From contig NZ_MUYU01000029.1 in the NCBI RefSeq assembly GCF_002014825.1, positions 7,016 through 71,015 on the forward strand: a DNA stretch of 64,000 nt. Reading direction: 5' to 3'. Both the position numbers and the translations under genes were made by a program. Source of the DNA: Moraxella pluranimalium. Lineage in GTDB: Bacteria; Pseudomonadota; Gammaproteobacteria; Pseudomonadales; Moraxellaceae. The first letter of the stretch is position 1. The number at the start of each line of letters is the position of its first letter. Below the pieces are notes generated by a model that was given only the letters and a program-made list of their open reading frames with translations, ran no database searches and was not told the origin of the DNA. Shown piece by piece: positions 9,150-17,898 of the stretch.

Positions 9150-9163
9150 ATCGTCATCAGCGC

Positions 9164-9664
9164 TTAACGCATACGAGCGATGAGATTATCTTTTAGGATA
9201 AATTGATGATGTAGCGCGCCCAAAATATGCGCACCCACCAAACCAAGCAGTAGCGGCCACATCAAATGTTGATGTACGTCCATCAACTGGTCTGCCAAGT
9301 CATAATTGGTCGTGGCAAAGCCGGGGATTTGGAACAAACCAAACACGCTCACGCCATAGCCATTGTACAAAGCACCAAGCAAACCGGTCAAAGGCATACC
9401 TAGCATCGCCACATACAGCCCTAGATGTACCAAATGCGCAATGCCGGTTTGTAGTTTTGACATCGGCACAGGTGGTGGCGCTTTACTCACCAAGCGATTT
9501 AGGATGCGTAGCACCGTCCAAATCAAAAAGCTAAATCCCACCGCCTTGTGCAGGCTAATAAACTCTTCGCCCTGCTCAATCAGCACCCAAGCAGCTACAA
9601 TCAACAGTGCCCCAACCCAGTGAAATAAACGGGTTAATATGCTGTATTTTTGAACAGTCGCCAT
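9164..9664 (-). CDS. cytochrome b561
   Basis: A 166-residue integral membrane cytochrome b of the prokaryotic b561 family, which passes electrons between quinol and acceptors in the inner membrane. Four hydrophobic segments are visible (about 14-30, 40-57, 75-97 and 133-153). Histidines at 15, 39, 77/80, 131/133 and 146 are placed as expected for two bis-histidine hemes. The start MATVQKYSILTRLFHW is the usual family opening. The gene stands alone, with its own terminator, and is divergent from the two-component system; a Fur-like palindrome lies about 135 bases upstream. Confidence 0.92.
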   Translation of the reverse strand: MATVQKYSILTRLFHWVGALLIVAAWVLIEQGEEFISLHKAVGFSFLIWTVLRILNRLVSKAPPPVPMSKLQTGIAHLVHLGLYVAMLGMPLTGLLGALYNGYGVSVFGLFQIPGFATTNYDLADQLMDVHQHLMWPLLLGLVGAHILGALHHQFILKDNLIARMR

Positions 9665-9799
9665 AATTTCTCCAAAACACCAATCGGTGCTATAAATCGT
9701 CAGTCTATTGATTAAAAGTTGGGCAATTATAACAAATCATTGCTAAAATTGTATGCCTAGAATGTAGCGTTTTGTATCACTGTTTCATAGTCATATTAT

Positions 9800-9811
9800 T
9801 GATAATTATCA
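9800..9811. promoter_or_regulatory. possible Fur-type operator
   Basis: A perfect 12-base palindrome TGATAATTATCA, set in ATTGATAATTATCATTA, resembles the iron regulator Fur box. It lies 136 bases before the cytochrome b561 start and 250 before the response regulator. AT-rich palindromes arise by chance, so this is tentative. Confidence 0.3.
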
Positions 9812-9984
9812 TTACAGACGACAATTACCCACAATGAATTAGCGTGGCTAAGTTTAGCTATCACTACCGGTTATTAATCATAGCTAATCTTTAGGAATTT
9901 TTGCAATTGTTACTGACAATTTGCCAATTCAGGTATTTGTGAGCAATCAGCGAAAAACTCTTGCAAATGACTACAATTTAGCAC

Positions 9985-10010
9985 TTGCCAATCTGTACAA
10001 ATATTGGCAA
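9985..10010. promoter_or_regulatory. inverted repeat upstream of the response regulator, candidate operator
   Basis: Perfect eight-base arms TTGCCAAT and ATTGGCAA separated by ten bases, ending 50 bases before the response-regulator start, where a promoter is expected. Autoregulation by the response regulator is a possible role; this is inference. Confidence 0.35.
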
Positions 10011-10060
10011 GATATGTATCATTGATTTGTGTTAATATTTTAGGAAAATAAGGCATTATT

Positions 10061-10783
10061 ATGAATAAACAAATTCTACTCATCGAAGACGATCCAGATC
10101 TAGCCGAGCTGATCAGCGACTATCTGTCCATGAACTATTATGAAGTGCATCATGCACCGACCGGTCAAGGCGGTCTTGATATCCTAGAAGCCAAAGAGCG
10201 TGATATCAGCTTGATCGTGCTAGATTTGATGCTGCCTGATATGGATGGTATGCAAGTCTGCCAAAAAGTGCGTTCATCCAAAAACGCCATGATCAACAAA
10301 GTGCCAATCGTGATGCTGACCGCAAAAGGCGACACCACCGATCGTGTACTGGGTCTTGAGATGGGTGCGGATGACTATATCGCCAAGCCGTTTGAGCCAC
10401 GAGAGCTGTTGGCTCGTATTCGTGCCGTCTTGCGTCGCCATGAGACACCGAACCAAGCAGACACCAATTCAGGTAGCTTAACCTTTGGTCGCTTGACCGT
10501 CTATCCTGACAGCCACGAAGTCACCATCGACGAAAAACCCGTTCGCCTGACGACGCATCAGTTCCAGTTATTGCACTATTTTGCCACCCACGCAGGCAAA
10601 GTACTCAACCGTGAACAGCTATGGCAAGCGATGCCAAATGACGATAGCTCAGAGAATATCGATCGTGCTATCGATGTACATATCTCTCGCCTGCGTGCGC
10701 TGATCGAAGACAATCCACGCCAACCAAAACGCATCATCACTGTGCGTGGTGTCGGTTATCAGTTCGCCACCGATCAAGTGTAA
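10061..10783 (+). CDS. OmpR-family response regulator, CpxR-like
   Basis: A 240-residue DNA-binding response regulator. The receiver domain (about residues 3-118) has the acidic pair E9/D10-D11, the phosphoacceptor D55 in LIVLDLMLPD, T87 and K109 in ADDYIAKPFEPRELLARIR. The C-terminal half (about 140-236) is a winged helix of the OmpR type with LTTHQFQLLHYFATHAGKVL and a conserved VRGVGYQF ending. It pairs with the histidine kinase that follows. Several subfamilies (CpxR, RstA, OmpR) look alike at this level, so no symbol is given. AAGGCATTATT precedes the ATG. A hairpin between this gene and the kinase may lower kinase expression. Confidence 0.95.
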   Translation: MNKQILLIEDDPDLAELISDYLSMNYYEVHHAPTGQGGLDILEAKERDISLIVLDLMLPDMDGMQVCQKVRSSKNAMINKVPIVMLTAKGDTTDRVLGLEMGADDYIAKPFEPRELLARIRAVLRRHETPNQADTNSGSLTFGRLTVYPDSHEVTIDEKPVRLTTHQFQLLHYFATHAGKVLNREQLWQAMPNDDSSENIDRAIDVHISRLRALIEDNPRQPKRIITVRGVGYQFATDQV

Positions 10784-10801
10784 TTGATCAAAAATTATCC
10801 A

Positions 10802-10831
10802 AAAACCATCAAGCAATCGTTTGATGGTTTT
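10802..10831 (+). terminator. hairpin between response regulator and kinase
   Basis: An 11-base stem AAAACCATCAA/TTGATGGTTTT with a seven-base loop, followed by TCGTTGTTTTT. It resembles a weak intrinsic terminator and would set the ratio of regulator to kinase mRNA. Confidence 0.5.
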
Positions 10832-10858
10832 CGTTGTTTTTCAAATTGATGGTTTGTT

Positions 10859-12463
10859 ATGAATTCAGCTTCGCATGGTAAATTTGGCTTTCGCTCGATT
10901 TCGGCACGGTTATTTATCAGTGTCTTTTTGGCATTGGTAGGCTTTGCCATCGCCTTTGTGTTGTTGTCGCAGTTTACGCACAACAATTCAGACTCGGCAC
11001 GCTCTCGTGCGATTGCTAGCCAAATCATGACACAGATTGAGCCATTTTTGGCAGAAGCTGAACAACTAAATGCCCAAAATAACCGCCTACAAGCTCGCTT
11101 TGCTTTAGTCGTTATCAAAAAAAGCTTTGATATTTTTGATGAAAGTCTCAACGCCAAAATCGGTCTGTACGACCCAGCAGGTCAGCTGATTCTCCAAACC
11201 GAAAACACCGAACTACCAAGCAGACTGTTGCCCGAACAGCCGTGGATTAGTGAGATTTTCTCACCTGCCCCGCCACACATCACCGTTGATAGCGCACTTG
11301 GCTACACTCTATGGTACGAATCTCGCAAACAGTCGCCTGAACGCCCGTTGATGGCGTGGTTCAACCTATTTTCGGGGACTTTACTGCTACTTGTCATCAT
11401 GTCGGCGGTGCTGTGGTGGATTTCGCACAGCATGACTTGGCGGATTAACCAAATGAGCCGTCAGATGAGCCGACTTGGCGAAGGGGATTTTAGCGTGCGT
11501 GTCAGCGAACATGGCAATGACGAAATCGCCGTACTAGCACACGGGTTTAACCAATCAGCACAAAAAATCGAACAGCTTATCAATGCCAACAGCCTACTGC
11601 TTGCACACGCATCGCACGAGTTTCGCACGCCGATTACTCGTATTCGCTTGCAGATTGAGATGATGGATATGCTCGCAAGTCGTCTGGATGACAACACCAA
11701 AGCTAAGTTTGATAAACGAGCAGCGGCGGTGAATCGTGATTTGACAGGGCTAAATGATTTGGTTGAGAGTATCCTACTGGTCTCACGCCTAGATGCCGGT
11801 CATGCCCTACAAGCCGCCGAGCAAGTGGATTTATATGAGCTGACTCGCCAAGAATGTCAGCACTATCCTGAAGCGACACTCATGGCAGAGCCGATTAGCC
11901 TGTTGGCACAGCCCAAGCTACTCACGCATCTGGTGCGTAATCTACTCAACAACGCCATGATTCACGGCGTGCCACCGATTGAAGTGTATCTGTATGGTGT
12001 GGCAGATGCCAAAGATGCCACCATCATCCCGCAGAGCCTGCTTGATAGCGTCTGCACCATCGATGATAGCGATGCTGATATGATTCAGCCGACAGATGTA
12101 CTTGATGTTAAAAGCGCCAAAAAAACCAGCGATTTTCTTAAACGACTGACTCGCACCAAAGAAAAAGAAAAAGCCAAACCGCAGCCAAACTATGCCGTAC
12201 TTGCCTTTATTGACCAAGGCAATGGCATCCCCGAAGATAAGAGAGAAGATATTTTTAGCCCCTTTGTGCGTCTCAAACAAGAGAAAAAAGGCTCGGGGCT
12301 TGGCTTATCGCTCGTCTCACAAATCGTCGAAGCCCATCAAGGCAAAATCATCACCGACACTTGGCAAGGTCATACCCGCTTTTTGGTGGTGCTACCCATG
12401 CGCCCAAAGCCTGTGATGAGTGCAGACGATAAAGACAAAGACAAGGACAAAGCCAAAACATAA
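10859..12463 (+). CDS. sensor histidine kinase
   Basis: A 534-residue membrane kinase paired with the response regulator upstream. It has a membrane segment at about 18-36, a periplasmic part of about 130 residues and a second membrane segment at about 170-190. A HAMP linker follows, then the HisKA domain with the phosphorylated H253 in ASHEFRTPITRIRLQ. The ATPase domain has the N box NLLNNAMIHG (361-370), DQGNGI (452-457) and GSGLGLSL (478-485). About 65 low-complexity residues (381-445) separate the N box from the DQGNGI box, more than usual. The C-terminus ends in an Asp/Lys run from a GACAAA-type hexamer repeat at about 12428-12453. The signal sensed is unknown. Confidence 0.93.
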   Translation: MNSASHGKFGFRSISARLFISVFLALVGFAIAFVLLSQFTHNNSDSARSRAIASQIMTQIEPFLAEAEQLNAQNNRLQARFALVVIKKSFDIFDESLNAKIGLYDPAGQLILQTENTELPSRLLPEQPWISEIFSPAPPHITVDSALGYTLWYESRKQSPERPLMAWFNLFSGTLLLLVIMSAVLWWISHSMTWRINQMSRQMSRLGEGDFSVRVSEHGNDEIAVLAHGFNQSAQKIEQLINANSLLLAHASHEFRTPITRIRLQIEMMDMLASRLDDNTKAKFDKRAAAVNRDLTGLNDLVESILLVSRLDAGHALQAAEQVDLYELTRQECQHYPEATLMAEPISLLAQPKLLTHLVRNLLNNAMIHGVPPIEVYLYGVADAKDATIIPQSLLDSVCTIDDSDADMIQPTDVLDVKSAKKTSDFLKRLTRTKEKEKAKPQPNYAVLAFIDQGNGIPEDKREDIFSPFVRLKQEKKGSGLGLSLVSQIVEAHQGKIITDTWQGHTRFLVVLPMRPKPVMSADDKDKDKDKAKT

Positions 12464-12488
12464 GTATGAGCACCGAGTATTTTCATGA

Positions 12489-12494
12489 TATAAT
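12489..12494 (+). promoter_or_regulatory. -10 box of the metNI operon
   Basis: TATAAT lies 35 bases before the metN ATG in the 66-base gap after the kinase. No strong -35 and no SAM-riboswitch-like structure is visible. Confidence 0.45.
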
Positions 12495-12529
12495 AATCAG
12501 TTAATTTGACGATTTGACTTAACTTTATC

Positions 12530-13603
12530 ATGAATACTCACGCCCCATCCAAAGCGATGATTGAACTGCATGGCATCAGCAAGCAATTCACCATCGAAAA
12601 AGACGGCAAAGTCAGCACCTTTACAGCCGTGCAGCCGACCGATTTGACCATCAATCCAGGTGAAATCTACGGCATCATCGGCTCATCAGGCGCAGGCAAA
12701 TCCACACTCATCCGCTGTGTCAATCTGCTTGAGCGACCCACTACAGGTCGTGTCATCATTGATGGTGTCGAGCTCACCGCATTATCCGAGCAAGCACTCA
12801 TCATCGAGCGACGCAACATCGGCATGATTTTTCAGCACTTTAATCTGCTACATTCTCGCACGGCATTTGACAATATCGCTTTGCCTTTAGAATTATCAGG
12901 CACGCCAAAATCTGCCATCACCACCAAAGTCAATGAACTGCTTGAATTGGTTGGGTTATCCGACAAAAAAGACGCCTACCCCGCCAATCTGTCTGGCGGT
13001 CAAAAACAGCGTGTCGCCATCGCTCGTGCGCTCGCATCCGACCCAAAGGTACTACTGTGTGATGAAGCCACATCCGCACTAGACCCTGCGACCACGCAGT
13101 CGATTCTTAAGCTATTAAAACAAATCAATCAACAGCTTGGCATCACCATCTTGCTCATCACGCACGAGATGGATGTGGTCAAACGCATCTGCGATAAAGT
13201 CGCCGTCATTGACCAAGGCGTATTGATTGAACAAGGCACAGTGAGCGAGATTTTTGCCAATCCGCAGACCGAGCTCGCCAAAGAGTTTATCCGCTCAACT
13301 TTCCATATCGGCTTACCTGATGATTATTTATCAAAACTACAATCATCGCCATCGGCAGAATCACATCCTTTGGTGAAATTTGAGTTTACGGGCAATTCGG
13401 TGGATATGCCACTGTTTTCGCAGGCGACCAAGCAATTTGGCGTGGAGTTTAGCATTTTGACTTCACAGATGGATTATGCAGGCGGTGTGAAATTTGGCTT
13501 TACCATCGCTGAAGTCATCGGCGATAGCGACAGTCGAAACCATGCGATTGCATATTTAACCGACCATCATGTCAATGTGGAGATACTCGGCTATGTGGGA
13601 TAA
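12530..13603 (+). CDS. metN: methionine ABC importer, ATP-binding subunit
   Basis: A 357-residue ATPase that powers D/L-methionine uptake. It has Walker [10 protein letters not shown] (about residues 53-61), signature [16 protein letters not shown] (about 153-168), Walker [12 protein letters not shown] and the switch histidine in [13 protein letters not shown]. Residues about 280-355 form the NIL regulatory domain, which binds methionine and inhibits transport in this family; this distinguishes MetN from amino-acid permease ATPases. It overlaps metI by 11 bases and metQ follows, a complete importer. Confidence 0.97.
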   Translation: MNTHAPSKAMIELHGISKQFTIEKDGKVSTFTAVQPTDLTINPGEIYGIIGSSGAGKSTLIRCVNLLERPTTGRVIIDGVELTALSEQALIIERRNIGMIFQHFNLLHSRTAFDNIALPLELSGTPKSAITTKVNELLELVGLSDKKDAYPANLSGGQKQRVAIARALASDPKVLLCDEATSALDPATTQSILKLLKQINQQLGITILLITHEMDVVKRICDKVAVIDQGVLIEQGTVSEIFANPQTELAKEFIRSTFHIGLPDDYLSKLQSSPSAESHPLVKFEFTGNSVDMPLFSQATKQFGVEFSILTSQMDYAGGVKFGFTIAEVIGDSDSRNHAIAYLTDHHVNVEILGYVG

Positions 13604-14282
13604 ATTCATCACCGATTTTATGAGCGAAATGCACCCAAAAATGTGGGAAATGGTCGCCCAATCCACTTGGGAAACCATCTACATGGGGCTGGCTGCCACC
13701 GCCATCGCCGTCATCATTGGCTTGCCGATGGGGTTTTTGGCGTTTTTGACCGACAAAGGTCGTATTCTTGAGCATCGCACCGCCTTTAGCGTGCTTGATG
13801 TCATCATCAATATCGGTCGCTCTGTGCCGTTTATTATCCTACTGATCATTTTGATGCCAGTGACACGTTTTTTGGTGGGCACGACGCTTGGCACAACAGC
13901 AGCGATTGTACCTTTGAGCGTGGCGGCGATTCCGTTTTTTGCTCGCTTGACCGCCAATGCCCTGCTTGAAGTACCTACTGGTCTGACCGAAGCCGCCAAA
14001 TCGATGGGGGCGACACATTGGCAAGTGGTGAGCAAATATTATTTTCCCGAAAGCCTGCCGATTCTCATCAATGCCGTGACGCTCACCTTGGTGTCACTCA
14101 TCGGCTATTCGGCGATGGCGGGTGTCGTCGGTGGTGGCGGTCTGGGTAATCTTGCCATCAGCTATGGCGAGCACCGCAACATGGTCTATGTCAAATGGAT
14201 CTCCACCATCATCATCGTGGCGATTGTGATGATTTGCCAAAAAGCTGGTGATATCTTGGCGGCTAGAGTTGATCACCGCTGA
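13593..14282 (+). CDS. metI: methionine ABC importer, permease
   Basis: A 229-residue inner-membrane permease that forms the methionine channel with MetN. The start at 13593 ([20 protein letters not shown]) is chosen because an upstream in-frame ATG lies deep inside metN. Five hydrophobic segments are visible, and the coupling loop [24 protein letters not shown] matches the EAA motif (in parts, about residues 130-153). Overlap with metN suggests translational coupling. A terminator follows before metQ, so metQ may be made at a different level. Confidence 0.96.
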   Translation: MWDKFITDFMSEMHPKMWEMVAQSTWETIYMGLAATAIAVIIGLPMGFLAFLTDKGRILEHRTAFSVLDVIINIGRSVPFIILLIILMPVTRFLVGTTLGTTAAIVPLSVAAIPFFARLTANALLEVPTGLTEAAKSMGATHWQVVSKYYFPESLPILINAVTLTLVSLIGYSAMAGVVGGGGLGNLAISYGEHRNMVYVKWISTIIIVAIVMICQKAGDILAARVDHR

Positions 14283-14302
14283 TTGCGACGGCTTAAAAGA
14301 TT

Positions 14303-14341
14303 AGCGAATACTGCATCAGACTTTTGGCATTATTCGCTTTT
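14303..14341 (+). terminator. terminator between metI and metQ
   Basis: Stem AGCGAATA (14303-14310) with TATTCGCT (14331-14338), then a T run. It separates metNI from metQ. Confidence 0.6.
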
Positions 14342-14465
14342 TTCACAAGCTTTTGCCCAGATTGTCATATCCAAACGCTTGTTCTAGCAAGGGTTTTATG
14401 ATTTAATATGGCAGTTGTATGACGATATTGAACAAATTTTTTGTGTTTATTTCTAAGGATGAATT

Positions 14466-15308
14466 ATGAATTTTGGTAAATTTTTTGGTATCTGCGCCCT
14501 TGCTTCAGGCATCGCTCTAGCTGGCTGTGGTCAAGACAAAAAAGCAGAACAAGCTGCTGCGCCTGCAGGCGACGCCCCTGCCGCCCAAACCATCAAGGTT
14601 GGCGTAATGGCAGGCCCTGAGCAAGCGGTTGCTGAAGTCGCAAGTAAAATTGCTAAAGAAAAATACAACCTAGATGTCCAATTGGTTGAGTTTAACGACT
14701 ATGCACTGCCAAACACCGCTGTCTCAAAAGGCGATCTAGATGCCAACGCCATGCAACACAAGCCATATCTTGACACTGACAGCAAAGAGAAAAAGCTTGA
14801 TAATCTTGTGATCGTGGGCAATACTTTTGTCTATCCGCTAGCTGGCTACTCAAAGACCATCAAATCAGTGGAAGAGCTAAAAGATGGCGCAACCATCGCT
14901 GTGCCAAACGACCCATCAAACCTAGCTCGCGCGCTAATTTTGCTTGAAAAACAAGGTCTAATCAAGCTAAAAGACAACACCAACCTACTATCAACGTCAC
15001 TAGATATCGTTGAAAATCCAAAAAATCTAGTGATTAAAGAAGTCGATACTTCAGTTGCTGCTCGTGCGATTGATGATGTTGATTTGGCAGTTGTGAACAA
15101 CAACTATGCAGGTCAAGCAGGTCTAACCGCTGATGAGAACGGTGTATTTGTTGAAGACAAAGACTCACCATATGTCAATATCATCGTTGCTCGTACTGAC
15201 AACAAAGACTCTGCAGCCATCCAAAACTTCGTCAAAGCATACCAAACTGATGAAGTAGAAGCCAAAGCCAAAGAAGAATTCAAAGGCGCTGTGGTCAAAG
15301 GTTGGTAA
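14466..15308 (+). CDS. metQ: methionine-binding lipoprotein
   Basis: A 280-residue lipoprotein that captures methionine for MetNI. The signal peptide ends in the lipobox LAGC with C21 as the lipidated residue. A linker rich in Ala and Pro follows, then the NlpA/MetQ fold with VGVMAGPEQAVAEVA and VEFNDYALPNTAVSKGDLDA, regions typical of the family. A good AAGGATGAATT precedes the ATG. The gene has its own upstream space of 180 bases after a terminator, so it is probably also transcribed from its own promoter. A terminator follows at once. Confidence 0.96.
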   Translation: MNFGKFFGICALASGIALAGCGQDKKAEQAAAPAGDAPAAQTIKVGVMAGPEQAVAEVASKIAKEKYNLDVQLVEFNDYALPNTAVSKGDLDANAMQHKPYLDTDSKEKKLDNLVIVGNTFVYPLAGYSKTIKSVEELKDGATIAVPNDPSNLARALILLEKQGLIKLKDNTNLLSTSLDIVENPKNLVIKEVDTSVAARAIDDVDLAVVNNNYAGQAGLTADENGVFVEDKDSPYVNIIVARTDNKDSAAIQNFVKAYQTDEVEAKAKEEFKGAVVKGW

Positions 15309-15321
15309 TCTTGCCGAACTT

Positions 15322-15350
15322 AAAAATCCCTTGTTTATCAAGGGATTTTT
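15322..15350 (+). terminator. metQ terminator
   Basis: An 11-base perfect stem AAAAATCCCTT/AAGGGATTTTT with a seven-base loop, 14 bases after the metQ stop. Confidence 0.9.
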
Positions 15351-15408
15351 TATAAATAAGATTATTGCATCTTAATATTTATTCAGTCATGTTTTAAAGG
15401 ATGTTATT

Positions 15409-16023
15409 ATGAAAAAACTTGCCGCATTTGCTTTTTGCTGTTTGCCAACATTGGTTTTGGCGAATGACTACGATGATTGGTATCAAACAGAATTAAAAAA
15501 TGCTGAAAAGATTACAGGGTTTAAATTTGCCAATTACAATACTTCGGTTTATAAAGGCAAAAAAGCAGCGCTGAATAAAAAAGATGGATTTGTACGTGCT
15601 TTTCGCACCCGAATTGGTGATGCACACCAAGAAGGCGTAATTACTTTTGCCGGTAAATACATTACAACCAGTTGGGGTTGTGGCACTCAGTGCGTAAGTG
15701 GAGCTATGATTGATAAAAGTACAGGTAAAGTTTATGGTGCTTTATCCACAGCGGCTGGTGTGATTGATGATGAAAACATCCATCCAACACAAACTTGCGA
15801 AATGCTCACCGATGGCATTACGGGCGATGCTGAACAACTATTTAAAAACAATAGTCGTTTAATGATTGTCAAAGTAACCTGCAACGCTTATCATAATATA
15901 GATACACCTTACGAAAGCGCCACTGTCATTTATCATGTTTTAGAATGGCAAGAGAAAAACAAAAAATTCAAATGGCTAGCTGACAAGGCTATCAAAGTAC
16001 CCACAAGCCAACTTTATAATTAA
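15409..16023 (+). CDS. secreted protein of unknown function
   Basis: A 204-residue protein with a clear Sec signal peptide (MKKLAAFAFCCLPTLVLA, probable cleavage before ND). A good AAAGGA lies nine bases before the ATG. The mature part holds four cysteines: a pair in WGCGTQC (about residues 91-97), one in QTCEM and one in VTCNAY, suggesting periplasmic disulfides. The WGCGTxC...MID.STGKVY block is familiar from uncharacterised proteobacterial proteins, but no function is known to me. It sits between two terminators and is therefore a single-gene unit. Confidence 0.75.
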   Translation: MKKLAAFAFCCLPTLVLANDYDDWYQTELKNAEKITGFKFANYNTSVYKGKKAALNKKDGFVRAFRTRIGDAHQEGVITFAGKYITTSWGCGTQCVSGAMIDKSTGKVYGALSTAAGVIDDENIHPTQTCEMLTDGITGDAEQLFKNNSRLMIVKVTCNAYHNIDTPYESATVIYHVLEWQEKNKKFKWLADKAIKVPTSQLYN

Positions 16024-16043
16024 TTACTCTTAGTGCATACAAT

Positions 16044-16073
16044 AATACCCCAAGGCAAATAGCTTGGGGTATT
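16044..16073. terminator. bidirectional terminator
   Basis: An 11-base stem AATACCCCAAG/CTTGGGGTATT with an eight-base loop. It sits between the secreted-protein gene and the convergent ccmE and ends both units. Confidence 0.8.
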
Positions 16074-16084
16074 GCTAACGCTTA

Positions 16085-16621
16085 TCACTTCTGCTCAGTC
16101 TGCGCCTGCTCAGCTTCTTTGGCGTTACGCTCATCGATCTCACTCATCGATGTCGCAGGGACAAACTGCCCATTATTGACATCTGTACCACGAGCGGCGT
16201 GCTCGGTCTTGAGCGATTTGGCGACTTCAGGTGGCATATAGTTTTCGTCATGCTTAGCGAGTACTTCGCTTGCGACAAAAGTGCCGTTTTGTAGCTCGCC
16301 CGTTGCCACGACGCCTGAATTTTCGGCGAACAGATCCGGCAATACGCCACGATAGCTGACTGGCACGGTGGACTTAAAGTCGGTGATTTCAAACTGCACA
16401 TTGAGCTGATCATTCGGATCACGCTTGACACTGCCTGCCACGACCATACCACCGGCACGGATACGCTTGGCTTCGGGCGCTTGCCCTGCGGCGATGGCAG
16501 TCGGATCAAAATAATAATCCGTCTGATTGCGAATGGCGTACAAAATCAAACTCACCGCCACCACAGCACCGAGTAGCACTGCGATAACCCACATCAGCTT
16601 TTTTTGTCTGACTGTATTCAT
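16085..16621 (-). CDS. ccmE: cytochrome c maturation heme chaperone CcmE
   Basis: A 178-residue periplasm-facing heme chaperone anchored by one segment (about residues 10-29). It receives heme from CcmC and passes it to the lyase. The covalent heme site is visible as [12 protein letters not shown], with H124 and Y128. The C-terminal extension after residue 140 is charged and poorly conserved, as usual. It is the last gene of a ccmC-ccmD-ccmE unit, ending just before a terminator. The remaining ccm genes (ccmAB, ccmFGH) are not in the window. Confidence 0.97.
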   Translation of the reverse strand: MNTVRQKKLMWVIAVLLGAVVAVSLILYAIRNQTDYYFDPTAIAAGQAPEAKRIRAGGMVVAGSVKRDPNDQLNVQFEITDFKSTVPVSYRGVLPDLFAENSGVVATGELQNGTFVASEVLAKHDENYMPPEVAKSLKTEHAARGTDVNNGQFVPATSMSEIDERNAKEAEQAQTEQK

Positions 16622-16643
16622 GATGTCGCTCTTTATAAATAAT

Positions 16644-16847
16644 TTAAGATTGCTTACGCTGTTTGTTGGTTAGGCGTGACTGCGTGTGCTGTCTGCCAAG
16701 TCGCTGCAATGTCTGCTTGCGTTCGTTTTTGGCATAGATGATGAGCCCAAGCACCGCCAAAAAAGTAATCGCATAGCACAGCCACACATAAAAGCCATGC
16801 CCACCCATTGCCAAAAAATCACCAAAAGTCTTGAAATACGGTGTCAT
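16644..16847 (-). CDS. ccmD: heme exporter accessory protein CcmD
   Basis: A 67-residue protein with one membrane segment (about 20-38) after [15 protein letters not shown], the conserved CcmD opening, and a basic cytoplasmic tail. CcmD helps release heme-loaded CcmE from CcmC. It lies eight bases after ccmC and 22 before ccmE. Confidence 0.93.
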   Translation of the reverse strand: MTPYFKTFGDFLAMGGHGFYVWLCYAITFLAVLGLIIYAKNERKQTLQRLGRQHTQSRLTNKQRKQS

Positions 16848-16855
16848 CGCTCGCC

Positions 16856-17653
16856 CTATTTATCCGAATTTACCAATCGAGTGACCCACGCTTTATTGGC
16901 TTCACGGGTCAAAATCAGCGAATTGGTGCGATAAATCGCCAATGCCGCCACCAAAAAATACATCCCAAGCATCATAATCAGCAGTGGCACCCACATCGAT
17001 GCACTCATCTTGGGTGCATTGGTCACGGTAAAGGTTGCCCCTTGATGCAGGGTATTCCACCACTCGACCGAATATTTGATGATGGGCAAATTCACCGCAC
17101 CGACGATGGATAAAATCGCCGCCGCCTTGCCACGATTACTGCTATGCTCAAATGCCGCAAACAGCGCCATCACGCCTGCGTACAAAAACGCCAAAATCAG
17201 CATCGATGTCAGGCGCGCATCCCACACCCAATAAGTGCCCCAAGTCGGCTTCGCCCAAATCGACCCTGTCAATAGGCTTAGCACACAAAAGATAAAGCCA
17301 ATCGGTGCAATAGCTTGGGCGACGATGTTAGCGGTCTTGATTTTCCATACCAAAAAAATCACCCCAAGCACACTCATCGCAAAATAAATGCTCATCGCAA
17401 GGCTCGCTGCTGGCACATGGATAAAGATAATGCGATAGCTGTTGCCCTGCAAATAATCAGGTGGCGCAAAGCCCAAGCTCCACACCGTACCCACACCAAG
17501 CAAAATCGCTGCGATGGCGGCAAGATATTTTACCCAAGGTGAAAAAATCTGAAAAAATCGCTCAGTGCCGACAGTGGTCAAAAATCCTTGCCAAAGTCGC
17601 CCAAAAAAACTGGCTTGGCTCGTGCTATTGGTGGCTTGGCTATTTTTTGGCAT
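16856..17653 (-). CDS. ccmC: heme transporter CcmC
   Basis: A 265-residue multi-span protein that attaches heme to CcmE. It has the tryptophan-rich heme-handling motif GTYWVWDARLTSML (WGTYWVWDARLT) and the flanking histidines in IHVPAA and in WWNTLHQGA. The start at 17653 is preferred, with TAGGTAG a few bases before it. Starts at 17713 or 17710 in the same frame would add 20 residues that are not typical of the family. A TGCTATAAT extended -10 lies at 17743-17751. It is first of three ccm genes, with short gaps. Confidence 0.93.
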   Translation of the reverse strand: MPKNSQATNSTSQASFFGRLWQGFLTTVGTERFFQIFSPWVKYLAAIAAILLGVGTVWSLGFAPPDYLQGNSYRIIFIHVPAASLAMSIYFAMSVLGVIFLVWKIKTANIVAQAIAPIGFIFCVLSLLTGSIWAKPTWGTYWVWDARLTSMLILAFLYAGVMALFAAFEHSSNRGKAAAILSIVGAVNLPIIKYSVEWWNTLHQGATFTVTNAPKMSASMWVPLLIMMLGMYFLVAALAIYRTNSLILTREANKAWVTRLVNSDK

Positions 17654-17742
17654 TTTTCTACCTAGCTCAAAGGTTGCATAGTTAAAAATAGTTTTGAAAA
17701 TTACGCTCATCACTTTGCCAAAATCAGTGGCAAAGCCTGCCT

Positions 17743-17751
17743 ATTATAGCA
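17743..17751 (-). promoter_or_regulatory. extended -10 promoter of ccmCDE
   Basis: The minus strand reads TGCTATAAT, the same word as before prfC. With the ccmC start at 17653 this leaves a leader of roughly 80 bases; with the 17713 start only about 25. Confidence 0.5.
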
Positions 17752-17898
17752 CAATTCGCCCTACTCTATACAAAATTTGGCAAGCGATTCTGGCAATTTT
17801 CATCAACAATCCGCCTGCCATCCCTTGTAAAATCGGTGATTTGCCTGCATAATGATAGGATTATCGTTGTAAATTCATTCACCAAACTGGATACTTTG

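Larger units (their letters stand above)
9665..10060. other. intergenic region between cytochrome b561 and the response regulator
   Basis: About 400 AT-rich bases holding the divergent promoters. It contains the palindrome at 9800-9811 and an inverted repeat at 9985-10010; TTGCCAA words occur at 9921, 9985 and, inverted, 10004. No ORF or RNA gene is apparent. Confidence 0.6.

Noticed and set aside
8971..9183. 70-codon plus-strand ORF after polA
   Set aside because: It crosses a terminator and enters the opposite-strand cytochrome gene; no coding character.
12431..12453. Hexamer repeat at the kinase end as a phase-variation switch
   Set aside because: Unit length is a multiple of three and copies are few and imperfect, so frame switching is not expected; only length change is possible.
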